Of a stretch of DNA of 64,000 nucleotides, positions 1 through 9,254 are shown piece by piece. Positions within the stretch are counted from its first letter, which is position 1. Each line of letters opens with the position of its first letter. A model generated the notes under the pieces. It did no database searches and was not told where the DNA came from. It was given only the letters and a program-made list of their open reading frames with translations. Origin of the DNA: Saprospiraceae bacterium (GTDB lineage Bacteria; Bacteroidota; Bacteroidia; Chitinophagales; Saprospiraceae); assembly GCA_016714085.1 (NCBI GenBank), contig JADJNW010000004.1, positions 62,001-126,000 on the forward strand, written 5' to 3'. A program made the translations under genes and the position numbers.

Positions 1-726
1 TTTAAGTTTTTCATCTGGCTTGTTTTGATTATTAGTTTGTCTTTGGTCCGAGAAGTTTTCTTTCTTCTCAGGCATTGGTACTTCATTCAAATCGGTCAAA
101 TCATTCGTCATCTTTTTGATTCCCGAATACATTGGGACTGCCATTGGCATTAAAGGTTCTGTCGGTTCTAAGCTGAAAAATTCGTTATTCTTATTTAATC
201 CGATTGGAAAGTTTGTTCTATCAATCCAATCTTTTTCATTTAAAGCGGGGAGAATTTCTGATTGAAGTTTCTGATTTAGGCTCTCTCTTGCTTTGCCGAT
301 TATTTGCTCTTCTACATTCTGCTCTCCTAATTTCAACACTGCTCGGCTGAAAAAATCAATTCCTTTGTATGGTATATGAAGAAGAAAAATTTGAGTGATC
401 CCTTCTTGTTTATAGACATCTAATACTTTGAAATAGCTATTACAATTTATCGAATGGAAGCCCCATTTTTCAGTTGCTGGATTTACTCGAAACAATGGCG
501 CTGCTTTACTTGAAGCAAAAATAAACCTACAATTCGTCGTTGGTTTTCCTGCATAATTTGACACATCAACAAAAGTTTGGGAGCGAAATATTTTGCTTAC
601 TTCGTATTTATTAATAATCGCTTGATTTAAATTTGAATCTCGGTAGTACATAGTCAATCCAGGTAAAGTCCAATTGACAATTTCTTCAATTCTTTCAAGC
701 GGTTTATTGTCTTTTTCGTTTATCAT
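1..726 (-). CDS. Hypothetical soluble protein, C-terminus outside window
   Basis: An open frame of 242 codons runs on the minus strand from an ATG at 724-726 to the window edge, so the C-terminus is missing. I do not recognise the family. The protein begins MINEKDNKPLERIEEIVNW, has no signal peptide or membrane segment, has a mixed alpha/beta-like composition up to about residue 190 and a polar, Asn/Gln/Lys-rich tail after that. It is the first gene of an accessory stretch of unrelated single genes divided by attC-like inverted repeats, and it could be the body of one such cassette. Unlike its neighbours it has no visible frameshift. The frame is convincing; the function is unknown. Confidence 0.7.
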   Translation of the reverse strand, partial: MINEKDNKPLERIEEIVNWTLPGLTMYYRDSNLNQAIINKYEVSKIFRSQTFVDVSNYAGKPTTNCRFIFASSKAAPLFRVNPATEKWGFHSINCNSYFKVLDVYKQEGITQIFLLHIPYKGIDFFSRAVLKLGEQNVEEQIIGKARESLNQKLQSEILPALNEKDWIDRTNFPIGLNKNNEFFSLEPTEPLMPMAVPMYSGIKKMTNDLTDLNEVPMPEKKENFSDQRQTNNQNKPDEKLK

Positions 727-749
727 TTATTTTTCTTTTTAATGGAGGC

Positions 750-807
750 TAACGGTTGCATAGCCACAGGCCGACGTTTAGAAGGCTTGTCGGTTATGGA
801 ACCGTTA
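750..807. repeat. attC-like inverted repeat spacer 1
   Basis: TAACGGTT at 750-757 is matched by AACCGTTA at 800-807, with a second inner inverted repeat CCGAC (771-775) / GTCGG (789-793). The whole folds as a long imperfect hairpin between two genes. The terminal motif recurs at 1518, 3231 and 4053. It resembles an integron attC site in architecture but does not match the classical RYYYAAC/GTTRRRY core exactly. Confidence 0.6.
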
Positions 808-881
808 ACGGTAGATTCGTTTCATTTCAGAGTAATGGATTAGATTTCTATTTGTTACCAAACTTGACTAACCCCAAACGC

Positions 882-1427
882 CTAACAGCCATAGTCCCAA
901 AGCAAGCGCCAGAATATTTCCAGATTATAATACAGGGCTTGGGCAGTAATAAGGGATGGGATAGATAATATAAAAGCCAATCCTACCCACCAGGGCGCTA
1001 TTTTTTTTCTCATTATCGCTACACCTGCAATAATCCAGGCGAACATAAAGCAAAAATTATATAGGAATAGTCCCGACAACCAAATTAAAGTAGCTTCCGA
1101 TTCTAATCCATCATTTATCGCCTTCGGGTCCATCCCTGAAGCCACAAAGCCTGTAGCTAAAGCTCGAAAACCAGAAATAAAGGCAATAAAGGCTGCACCC
1201 AAAACACCCAGTACCGTTACCACTATTCCTGTGTTAGGAGACCGCTCTGCGATTCTTTGTCCAATGAAAATGAAAGTGGCCACAAAAAAAGGAACGCCAA
1301 TCGACATAATCATACCTTCGTATGAACTGACCCAGTAAAGTTCTCCTGGTAGCGTCCCAATTCCAAATGCTCGTACTACCGATGCAATAAAAAAGCATAA
1401 TGGCGCAACTAACGCCAGCATGGGCAA
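882..1427 (-). CDS. Multi-pass inner membrane protein, unknown function
   Basis: A 181-residue frame with about five hydrophobic segments near residues 2-18, 38-57, 68-86, 112-138 and 146-167, so an integral membrane protein. I do not recognise a named family. The first codon of the frame is TTG (1427), followed two codons later by ATG (1421). In the same frame upstream there are about twenty coding-looking residues (TKWRNQNDKWVSTFKKR) but no ATG before a stop, so the true start may be displaced by an indel near 1470. It stands alone between two attC-like spacers and has no apparent operon partner. Confidence 0.75.
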   Translation of the reverse strand: MPMLALVAPLCFFIASVVRAFGIGTLPGELYWVSSYEGMIMSIGVPFFVATFIFIGQRIAERSPNTGIVVTVLGVLGAAFIAFISGFRALATGFVASGMDPKAINDGLESEATLIWLSGLFLYNFCFMFAWIIAGVAIMRKKIAPWWVGLAFILSIPSLITAQALYYNLEIFWRLLWDYGC

Positions 1428-1517
1428 TCGCTTTTTAAAAGTGCTTACCCATTTGTCATTTTGATTTCTCCATTTTGTTTTGTTTTAAATTATTTATTCC
1501 TGTTTCTTCTAATTACC

Positions 1518-1570
1518 GCTAACGGTTTGTAGCTGGCGTGGCGGCGCATAGCCGCCATGAACAGCCACAC
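1518..1570. repeat. attC-like spacer 2 (one arm plus hairpin)
   Basis: GCTAACGGTT at 1518-1527 is the same outer arm as in spacer 1. It is followed by a strong hairpin GGCGGC (1540-1545) / GCCGCC (1551-1556), nested in GTGGC / GCCAC. No matching AACCGTTA arm is found before the next gene, so the site is degenerate or partial. Confidence 0.5.
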
Positions 1571-1595
1571 TTTGTCACTTCTCGCCTCTTTTTTT

Positions 1596-2451
1596 TTATT
1601 CTTTATTTTCTATCAACGACCTCACTTCTTTAACCAACTCGATAAATTCTTCTTCGTCGATTTTTGATTTTGCTTATCTCTTATTCAAACAATTTCAATC
1701 CCGCAATCGAGAATATGTTGTCTTTCGTTTCATCTTTTCCTTTTGCACCTTCTTCGTCATGCCAAACGCTATCCAATTCAAAAAATAAATTGGTTCATAC
1801 TGATTGAATGGTTCAAAAACCACTAAATCTACCGATGCTTTGAAAAAAGAAATTCTTTTCATTTTGGGATAATCGTTCTTTCACTTTTTGGTAATCAATC
1901 AGACTGCTCAATGCGACATTTGGATAAATCTGATAAGTGTCGAATATTCTCTTAAATGCAAGAAACATCTTTTGTTCTTCGACTTAAATAACGAAATCCA
2001 CAATCTTCTTCTTGAATTTGATTGTTGTGAGTTAGTTTTATATACCCACTTTGGGTGTGTTCAACCTCTTTCGGTTGGCTTGCCTCAAATTTTTCAATTA
2101 TTGGTTGAGCAAATTCTTCATTCGGATATTGCTTTGCATATTGATACGCCCTTTTCAAATTTTCACCGCTTAATCTTATCAATATTTCAATCAACTCTTT
2201 GTGTTGGACATCTTCCATTTGAAAAACTTTCCTGCGTGTATCATATTTAATTTTTCGAGAATAAATATGAACTCTTCATCTGATTTTTCTTTTCCTTTCG
2301 ATACCCGTAATATTTCTGTCACCGAAATCTTAGCGGCATGTATTAAATTTTGGTCAGATTTTATTGCTTCTTTTTCTCGATGAAGTAAATCAATCAATTT
2401 TCCATATTCCTCCTCACTTAACCATTTATAAACTTCTTCTTGATTTATCAT
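1596..2451 (-). CDS. DUF2726-like nuclease-fold protein, frameshifted
   Basis: The gene starts at an ATG at 2449-2451 and can be followed through at least three frame changes (near 2210, 1970 and 1790) to a TAA at 1596-1598, about 285 residues. The C-terminal half reads as a DUF2726-type domain: EEQKMFLAFKRIFDTYQIYP, then SLIDYQKVKERL, then KASVDLVVFEP, then ELDSVWHDEEGAK and IAGLKLFE. In this family the ELD and downstream Lys residues resemble a PD-(D/E)XK nuclease core; nuclease activity is inferred only. The N-terminal half is helical and Glu/Lys-rich. The frameshifts lie mostly at A or T runs, which points to sequence error. It is another single gene in the cassette-like island. Confidence 0.6.
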
Positions 2452-2773
2452 CGGTTTGTTTTTTCTTTTTGGTGGAAGCGAACTATTCTACTACCGCACT
2501 TCGCCTTTACTTAGTCAGCCCAGGTGCGGGTATATTCACTTAGTCAGTTCGTTTGTTTTAGGATAGCAAAATAAAACAAAGGACGGTATCCCACAAATGG
2601 TTGCAGGATTAAATCTTTAAGGGCATCATTAAGTCTCTTCAAGGTATTAACAAGCATCTCCAGGAATCAAATTCCTTCTTCTTTTAGCTAATTCACAACC
2701 GTTCAAAGCTCGCTCATCGTACCTGTATAAGTATTTCCGATTGGTTAAAAGCTATTACCTAGCATCTAAGTAA
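2452..2773. other. Gene-free stretch before the repeat array
   Basis: No convincing frame on either strand. A short imperfect palindromic area near 2500-2550 contains two copies of CACTTAGTCAG-like words (2514 and 2537). Otherwise nothing is recognised. Confidence 0.4.
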
Positions 2774-3038
2774 GTACTTCTTATTAGCTCAGAACTACTT
2801 CACAGCAGTTATTTGCTACTTCGTAGAAGCTTTAACTACTTCCTAGAAGCTATTTACTCCTTCACAGTACCTATATAGCTACTTCTTATTAGCTCAGAAC
2901 TACTTTGCAGTAGTTATTTACTACTTCACAGCAGCTTTTAACTACTTCCTAGAAGCTATTTGCTACTTCTTAGAACTACTTCCTAGTAGTTATTTGCTAC
3001 TTCACAGTAGCTTTTAACTACTTCCTAGCAATTAAAAG
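2774..3038. repeat. Tandem array of 21-bp degenerate units, 13 copies
   Basis: The stretch divides into 13 consecutive units starting CTACTTC (first copy GTACTTC), consensus CTACTTCnnAGnAGnTnTTnn. Ten units are exactly 21 bp, others are 20, 22 and 13 bp. Units differ by many substitutions yet keep the period. Several units carry TAG in both useful frames, so it is not a coding repeat. It lies in an 844-bp gap between two divergent accessory genes. Confidence 0.85.
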
Positions 3039-3187
3039 GTAAAGCATAGAAGCTTGGAGGTTCTTTTGCTTAATAAATAGGATGTAAAAAAGGGATTTTT
3101 GTAGATTGGGAGCGTAAAAAAAATTATTGTTTAACCCTTTTTATAAGGCAAACAGAAATATACACCATGCGTGGATAAGGGAAATAC

Positions 3188-3238
3188 ACGCCATATGGCG
3201 TATACACAAATGTTGGCGGTAATTAAAGAAAACCGTTA
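3188..3238. repeat. Palindrome plus GTTGGCGGT/AACCGTTA spacer motif
   Basis: A perfect 14-bp palindrome ACGCCATATGGCGT (3188-3201) is followed by TGTTGGCGGT (3211-3220) and AACCGTTA (3231-3238), the same terminal motif as in the other spacers. It lies about 60 bp before the start of the next gene and is probably the upstream border of that cassette. Confidence 0.45.
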
Positions 3239-3295
3239 TAACAATCAACCAAAAGGATAAAAATAAACTGAGGGAACAACAGACAAATAAAAATT

Positions 3296-3920
3296 ATGAG
3301 CAAAATAATCTTTGACAGCGGAATATCACTTGATGGATTTTTCGCAGGCGACAATAGAGCCCAATAATCGCAATGGGTGGAGTATCAGGAAAAATTCATA
3401 TGTGGATGCTTAATCAAAAAAGCATTTTGGGAATACTTAGGAATAGAAGGAGGCAAAGTAGATAATTTTGAAGGGCAACTTATTAGAGATGTAAATGCCA
3501 GAACAGGTGCGTTTATTATGGGAAAATGTATGTTTGAGGAAGGTAGAAGCCAGTTGGCCAAAAGACTTATACAAAGCAGACGTTTATGTTTTGACACACG
3601 AAGAGAGAGAACCTTGGGTTCAGAAAGGGACAACAACATTTTACTTCATTAATGACGGAATAGAAAGTGCGCTTGAAAAAGCAAAAAAATCAGCAAAGGG
3701 AAGGAGATTGGAAGAATACAAGGTAGACCCAATACCATTCAACAATTTCTTAACGCAGGACTTGTGGACGAATTTTTCATTCACATCGCACCTGTTTTTC
3801 TTAGGCAGTGGAATCCGGTTATTTGACGGAATCGACAAAGACAAATATGACATTAAAATAGTAGAAGTAATACCGTCAGACTTGATAACACATATAAGAT
3901 ACAAACTAACAAAGAAATAA
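3296..3920 (+). CDS. Dihydrofolate reductase family (RibD C-terminal-like) protein, frameshifted
   Basis: Reads from ATG 3296 as MSKIIFDSGISLDGFFAGD, then GGVSGKIHMWMLNQKAFWEY, through VYVLTHEEREPW and TTFYFINDGIESALEKAK, to QFLNAGLVDEFFIHIAPVFL, GSGIRLF and a stop at 3918-3920. This is the order of the DHFR-like fold found in RibD C-terminal and YyaP/YwjB-type proteins, which bind NADPH; the substrate of stand-alone members is generally unknown. About 205 residues, normal for the family. Frame changes fall near 3365, 3410, 3555 and 3710. Only gene on the plus strand in the first 16 kb, flanked by attC-like spacers on both sides. Confidence 0.75.
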
Positions 3921-3931
3921 AAACAACGACC

Positions 3932-4060
3932 CGCTAACAGCACCTACCCAAAAGTGGCGTTTCAGTAGTTAAATCAAGCATAGTGCATCTATCAAAGTTC
4001 AGTGCTGGTTGACAGTTTTGTGCTTTGAAAACCCGCCGAACGCAAAGCCCGAAACCGTTA
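3932..4060. repeat. attC-like spacer 3
   Basis: Begins with CGCTAACAGCACC (3932-3944) just after the preceding stop codon and ends with AACCGTTA (4053-4060). Between them are GTTTCAGTAGTTAA and AGTTCAGTGCTGGTTG, words that I know as common in spacer repeats of Bacteroidota accessory regions. It marks the last border of the cassette-like island. Confidence 0.5.
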
Positions 4061-4093
4061 AACCTCACACCGCCGTTTTCAGCTTCTATTATT

Positions 4094-4369
4094 TTATAAA
4101 AGCTTTACAAGTTTTTGATGCGTGCACCGCCAGGTTGGATAACAATGAAATGTTGGATTAACTTTTGTGCAGCAACCGAAGCGATAGATCAATTCGCCGA
4201 AGTCTTTATCTCTGGTGAGTAAAATTCTATTTTCCTTATTTGCAAAATCTAAAATAGTCTCGTCGTCTGTGCTTTGCGCTTCTTCAGCAAAATAGAACAC
4301 ATCATGCCCTGATGCTCTAAGTAGCATTACTAAAGTCTTGTCCAAACCTTCATCAGCAATGAAGTTCAT
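4094..4369 (-). pseudogene. DUF5615 (PIN-like, Mut7-C-type) toxin, internally deleted
   Basis: The N-terminal two thirds are typical of DUF5615: MNFIADEGLDKTLVMLLRAS, GHDVFYFAEEAQSTDDETIL and ILLTRDKDFGELIYRF. These carry the Asp/Glu residues (D7, E8 and the T-x-D-x-D-F motif) that define the PIN-like fold. After LIYRF the frame is lost, and the usual C-terminal ending FIVIQPGGARIKNL appears only some ten codons later in another frame (stop at 4105-4107). About 35-40 residues seem missing, so this is more than an indel. Its ATG overlaps the stop of the DUF433 gene. Such pairs act as putative ribonuclease toxins held by their antitoxin. Confidence 0.65.
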
Positions 4370-4605
4370 GCCACCTTAGCAATTGGGATTAGGACTTCAT
4401 TTTTTAATGTGGCAGTTGCAAAAGCAAGCGCAGCAAGGATGTGTTCTTGTCGTAAGCGTGGATGCTCATCAAAATTTCTTGGAAAGATTCGCCGACGGAA
4501 AGTTTTTCTAAAATCAATTCTACCGTAATACGAGTTCCTTTAATAACGGGGCTTTCCCATCATCACTTTAGGATTGATTTCAATATATTCTTCTATTAGG
4601 TTCAT
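4366..4605 (-). CDS. DUF433 antitoxin-like protein, frameshifted
   Basis: From ATG 4603-4605 the sequence reads MNLIEEYIEINPKVMMGKPV, then IKGTRITVELILEKLSVGES, then HPRLRQEHILAALAFATATL and ends IPIAKVA before TGA (4366-4368). The G-x-P-x-I-x-G-T-R-I core and the HILAAL segment are the hallmarks of DUF433, the winged-helix antitoxin usually paired with DUF5615. About 79 residues, a normal length. Two frame changes of opposite sign near 4552 and 4490 restore the phase. The stop overlaps the start of the toxin gene (ATGA), which indicates translational coupling. Confidence 0.7.
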
Positions 4606-4629
4606 AAAAAGAATTTTGATAAAAATAAG

Positions 4630-6684
4630 CTAAATTTTCAATTTATCACCTAATTCACTACACCGCCGTTTCAACTTCTCCCGCAGGGCAAACAACTCAT
4701 CCCGATGTTGGGCTGCCGCAATAAAATCAAGGTCTTTGGCGGCTTTTTCATATTGCTTTCGGTATCGGCGATCATTTTTTCGATCTGGTCGCGTGTCAGG
4801 TAGCCGATGATGGGGTCGGCAGCAAGGCTCGGTGTTTCCGGCTCGATATAAGCTCTGTTCTTGCCGCGAATGTCGAGAATGGATTTTTGATTGAGGATTT
4901 CTTCGCGGGTTTTGCTTACGGTGCGCGGCGTGATGCCGTGCTCTTCGTTATAAGCAGTTTGCTTTACCCGGCGGCGATTGGTCTCGTCAATCGTGCGTTG
5001 CATCGAATCGGTTACTTTATCTGCATAAAAATAACTAAACCATTCACGTTACGCGCGGCACGCCCGGCGGTCTGCGTGAGCGAGCGGTCACTGCGCAGAA
5101 TCCTTCTTTATCAGCATCCAAAATCGCTACCAGCGATACTTCCGGCAAGTCCAAGCCTTCGCGCAAAAGATTCACACCAACCAATACATCGAATTCGCCG
5201 AGGCGCAAGTCGCGTATAATTTCTACACGCTCCATTGTGTCCACTTCGGAGTGGATATAACGGACTTTGATATTCAATTTTACTAAATATTTAGTCAATT
5301 CTTCGGCCATTCGTTTGGTCAAAGTCGTTACCAATACTCGTTCCTGGCGCTTGATGCGTTCATCAATTTCTTCCAACAAATCGTCAATTTGATTGATACT
5401 CGGCCTCGCATCAATCGGCGGATCCAATAAGCCCGTCGGACGAATCAATTTGCTCCGCTATCTCGCCACCCGTTTGTTCCACTTCATAATCGCCGGGCGT
5501 TGCGCTGACGTAGATTACTTGATTGATCAGGCTTTCAAACTCGGTGAAATTTAAAGGTCGATTATCCATCGCCGAAGGCAGGCGGAAACCATAATTGACC
5601 AGACTCAACTGCGCGCGCGGTCGCCGCCGTACATCCCTCGCACTTGCGGAATCGTTACATGGCTTTCATCTACGATCATCAAATAATCATCAGGAAAATA
5701 ATCTAAGAGACAGAAGGGCGCGTGCCTTGAATTCGACCATCGAAAAAACGAGAATAATTTTCTACGCCATTGCAATAGCCGAGTTCTTTCATCATTTCCA
5801 CATCAAAAGTCGTGCGCTCGTGTATGCGCTTGGCTTCCAAGTACTTACCTTCGCGTTCGAAGTATTTTTCTTGCCCGTACAATTCATCCTGAATATCGTG
5901 AATGATTGAATTCATGCGCTCTTTAGGCGCTACATACAAATTCGCCGGGAAAATCGCAGCGTTTTCCATACTGTCAATCCGCTTGCCGCTTTCGATTTCC
6001 AGCATTTCAATCGCTTCAATTTCATCACCAAAAAACACGACTCGATAGCCGTAGTCCACATAAGGCAAATTAATATCCACCGTATCTCCTTTCACACGAA
6101 AGGTGGCGCGTTTAAACTCAATTTCCGTGCGAGCATAAAGGCTATCCACGAGGCTGTAAAGAAAGGCATTGCGCGAAAGCGTCTGACCTTTGTGAATGCG
6201 GATAATGCTGCTTTTATAGTCCTCGGGATTACCCATACCGTAAATGCAGGGAAACCGATGCCACAATAATAATATCTCGCCGACCGGAAAGCAAGGCAGG
6301 CGTAACCCGCAGGGCGCAATTTGTCAATTTCTTCGTTGATCGAAAGGTCTTTTCTATAAAAGTATCAGTTGCGGAAATATAAGCTTCAGGTTGGTAATAA
6401 TCCTTAATATGGAAGCAAATATTCGACCGCATTATCCGGGAAAAACTCTCGAAACTCCCGTACAACTGGGCTGTCAGGGTTTTGTTATACGTCAATACCA
6501 GGTTGGACGATTCAAGCGCCGAAATGACGTTCGCCATCGTAAAGGTCTTGCCAGAGCCAGTAACGCCATAGCAGCACTTGTGCCGGTTCACCAGCAAAAG
6601 GATGCCCGCTGTTAATTGTTCGATTGCTTGCGGCTGATCGCCTGTCGGTACAAGGGAAGTAAGCTGAAACTCACGGAAATTAAT
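4630..6684 (-). CDS. uvrB: UvrABC system protein B, multiply frameshifted
   Basis: The helicase-like damage-verifying subunit of nucleotide excision repair. In order: REFQLTSLVPTGDQPQAIEQ, Walker A GVTGSGKT, DYYQPEAYI, IYGMGNPEDY, the VDINLPYVDYGYRV domain, FFGDEIEAIE, YVSATPGDYEVEQ, TLTKRMAEELTKYL, the LLREGLDLPEVSLVAILDAD motif, and the C-terminal UVR domain ending CSELGDKLKI. Total about 685 codons, the usual UvrB length. No ATG is found in frame; the first conserved residues start near 6684 and the start may be hidden by an indel. At least seven frame changes occur (for example near 6590, 6420, 6260, 5700, 5430, 5050 and 4760). A real loss would hardly leave every motif, so error in the sequence is the likely cause. 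Confidence 0.9.
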
Positions 6685-6767
6685 GTTATTAGTTAGCTGT
6701 GATTTTGGAAAAGCAAAAAGTAAACACTTTTGCAGAGCACTAAGTTTCTTTTTTCCAACAGAAAGTT

Positions 6768-7339
6768 TTAAAATATATCTTCCGTTTTTGAGTAAAGCTG
6801 CTGAACAGGAATGTCGAGGTTCAGAGAATACAAATGAATATTTTCATGAAGATTAGAAACGGTAGAAATGCGCCAAAGATTGGATTCTTCACGATAGAAA
6901 CTTTCAACCCAAATTTTGTTAGAATGAATCAGCACATACTCTTTGAAAGATGGCAAAGAACGGTAAAAGCTAAACTTCTCGCCCCGGTCATAAGCTTCAG
7001 TGCTTTCAGATAAAACTTCGATAATTAAAAAGGGATTTTTTAAACGCAATTTCTTCTCATCTTCAAATTCCCGTCTACCACAAACGACCGAAGCATCCGG
7101 GAAAACATAGCAATTGTATTTTTCAATCCGCACCGCTTGATCGCTGTCATAAACCACACAATCAGTTTCCCTTAACTTGAAATGTAATTCTGCTCGAAAA
7201 TTCCCTGAAAGTATATTATGGTTAGGAAGGTGCGCCCGCCATTGCTTCGATGTAGCCATCACGGTATTCAATCTTGACTTCGGATGCTTCAATAAATCGA
7301 AATATTCTTCCTTTGTATAATATTGCTGCGTCTTTTCAT
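6768..7339 (-). CDS. Uma2 family (DUF820) endonuclease-fold protein, frameshifted
   Basis: Reads YYTKEEYFDLL, IEASEVKIEYRDGYIEAMAG, NHNILSGNFRAELHFKLRET, CYVFPDASVVCG, NPFLIIEVLSEST and AYDRGEKFSFYRSLPSFKEY. The PD...(E)V core and the REKF-type helix are those of the Uma2/DUF820 family, a PD-(D/E)XK nuclease fold abundant in cyanobacteria and Bacteroidota whose biological role is not settled. About 190 residues, normal length. The ATG at 7337-7339 is the best start but lies in a different frame from the body; further frame changes lie near 7300 and 7225. It is 83 bp upstream of uvrB in the same direction, possibly co-transcribed. Confidence 0.75.
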
Positions 7340-7387
7340 GAAAATGCGGATTCGCGGCAATTTACTGCATTCTATTTACAATTCAAA

Positions 7388-9022
7388 TCAGGAATTATCA
7401 AACCGCCACCGCTCCACCAATTCTCGCTTCACGTAATACATATCAACCGCGCCCATATTTTTAGCATCGACCTTGCCGCGATATTGACACTCCGAATCGA
7501 TTGGCTACCCATTGATACGTCGTTTGAGAAATGTTGATCTGACCTTCTTCACGGTTGGCTTCCATGCGGGCAGCAATGTTCACGGTATCTCCCCAGATAT
7601 CGTAAGCGAATTTTACACCCACCACGCCAGCTACTACCAGTTGATATGAATGCCAATGCGTGCCTCGAAGAAGAGCTTACCCATGCGGATGTTCTCTTGT
7701 TTGTGTTCTTCTAAAAACTGTTGCATCTCCAAACCAGCCCGCACAATACTATCAGGAAAGTGGAACGATTGGTCAAACCACTGGCGCACATATAGGCATC
7801 GCCGATGGTTTTAATTTTCTCAATATCAGGATATTGCTGAATGATGAAGTCAAAAGCCTTGAAGCATCTGTCCAATTCATTGACCAATTCCTCCGGTCAA
7901 GCTTTTCGGCTATTTTGGTGAAATTTTTAAAATCCGCCAGCAACACCGTCGCCTGTTCAAATTTCTGGGCGCGCGCCTTGCCAAATTGCTTTAGTTCATC
8001 TGCAATTGACTTGGGCAGGATATTGAGTAGCAAATTTTCAGAGTTTTCGCGCTCTTGCTCGATAATTTTATTTTTCTCTTCCAGGGTTTTTTTAGAGCGA
8101 CGGCTTGAACGATAACGCCCATAAGTCAAAAGTGAAATCAGTAACAGAAACGCTGCTCCCCAATCGCCATATTGCGCATATTTTGGCTGCGCTCTTTTGA
8201 CAATTCTGCTTCTGCCAATTGTACGCGCAACGTCAGCAGCGGCTTGCTGCTCTAATGCTTCGAGACAATTGCTTGACTTGTGCTTCTTTCTCTTGCGCAA
8301 GCGCGGTCCCTTTTCCTTTTCTTCCGAAATCGTGGTAAGCGCTTCCTCTTTTCGTCAGTTTCCTGTTCCACTTTTTGCTTGGCTTTCACCAACTCGGTTT
8401 GGCGTTCTTCAGTACCGTTTTATCGGTGCTCAATTGGTCTCCGCCTCGCTCATCAAAGCAGTTATATCCCCAGATTCCAACTGATTTTTCTGGGTTTCCA
8501 GGTCGCGTTTTTCGCGTTCAATCTTAGGATTTTGCATTTCGGACTTGCGCTCAAAATCGGTGATACTCGTTCCTTTTGAGCTAAAATACTCAAAAGCTTC
8601 CTCATAAATATTCGCCGCTTGCCTCGGATTCTCTCTTGTCCACAGCGTCCTCGCTTATCTACACTTTTGATAATCAGGTCAGAATCGCCCGCTTGCTTGG
8701 CATAGTTATAGGCGGTTTTTAACGAAATATCTACATTTTCGTGTTTCGCGCTGCCGCTCAAAAAGCGCTGGCGATCACAAAGGCAGTTTGCGCCGCCGTT
8801 CCATTGTTTTTCAAGCTGGTAGCCAGATTATGAGCTTGCTTGCCGTAGCCCTCTGCTTTTTCAGCATTCCAGACTCAGGGATTTGTTCGCCAATTCATAG
8901 AGGATGTTCAGGCGTTCTTTATTGTCAAAAGTTTCTTTGAGTTGCTGTTCCAATTCTTCCACCGTTTGCCCAAAAGAAAAAGAAGCGGTGGCTACGAACA
9001 ACAAAATCAACAAATTTTTCAT
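7388..9022 (-). CDS. TPR-containing class III adenylate/guanylate cyclase, frameshifted
   Basis: Starts at ATG 9020-9022 with a signal peptide (MKNLLILLFVATASFSFGQ), then a TPR-like helical region (KERLNILYELANKS, AYNYAKQAGDSDLIIKS), a coiled coil, a transmembrane segment near 8140 (AFLLLISLLTYG), the linker LLNILPKSIADELKQFGKAR and the cyclase domain: ATVLLADFKNFTKIAEKL carrying the metal Asp, IKTIGDAYMCASG, WGDTVNIAARMEA and ending VERWRFDNS. This periplasmic-sensor/cytoplasmic-cyclase layout is common in Saprospiria. About 545 residues. At least eight frame changes. The cyclase domain chooses cAMP or cGMP by residues that I did not resolve here. Confidence 0.85.
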
Positions 9023-9187
9023 AAGAAAAAATTTCATTTTCCGTAGGAATCCTTCGGATATCGCAATACGACTATGTTATGAACGACAATATGATGGAAT
9101 AGTTACATTCCAAAGCAAATTCAATTTAGCAAAAATAACAATAAGAAGCTTTGGAAAAGGGAACTGGGTTTAAATTTTGACAAAAAT

Positions 9188-9238
9188 CTAAACAGGAACT
9201 TCTGAAGAAATGCGGATGGTGCGGAAGAATTGGAGCAT
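9188..9238 (-). pseudogene. DUF6090 5' fragment at the end of the array
   Basis: An ATG at 9236-9238 opens a 16-codon frame MLQFFRTIRISSEVPV ending in TAG. The first nine codons match the invariant start of the neighbouring DUF6090 genes (MLQFFRNIR), the rest does not. It lies 16 bp beyond the stop of the last full copy, so it is a leftover of one more array member. Confidence 0.6.
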
Positions 9239-9254
9239 GGGTTTTTCGTTTTAT

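Noticed and set aside
756..968. Small plus-strand gene overlapping spacer 1 and the membrane protein gene
   Set aside because: Its start lies in the inverted-repeat spacer and its body is the complement of a convincing membrane protein gene.
2774..3038. CRISPR array
   Set aside because: Units follow each other without spacers, differ in sequence and have no cas genes near; it is a degenerate tandem repeat.
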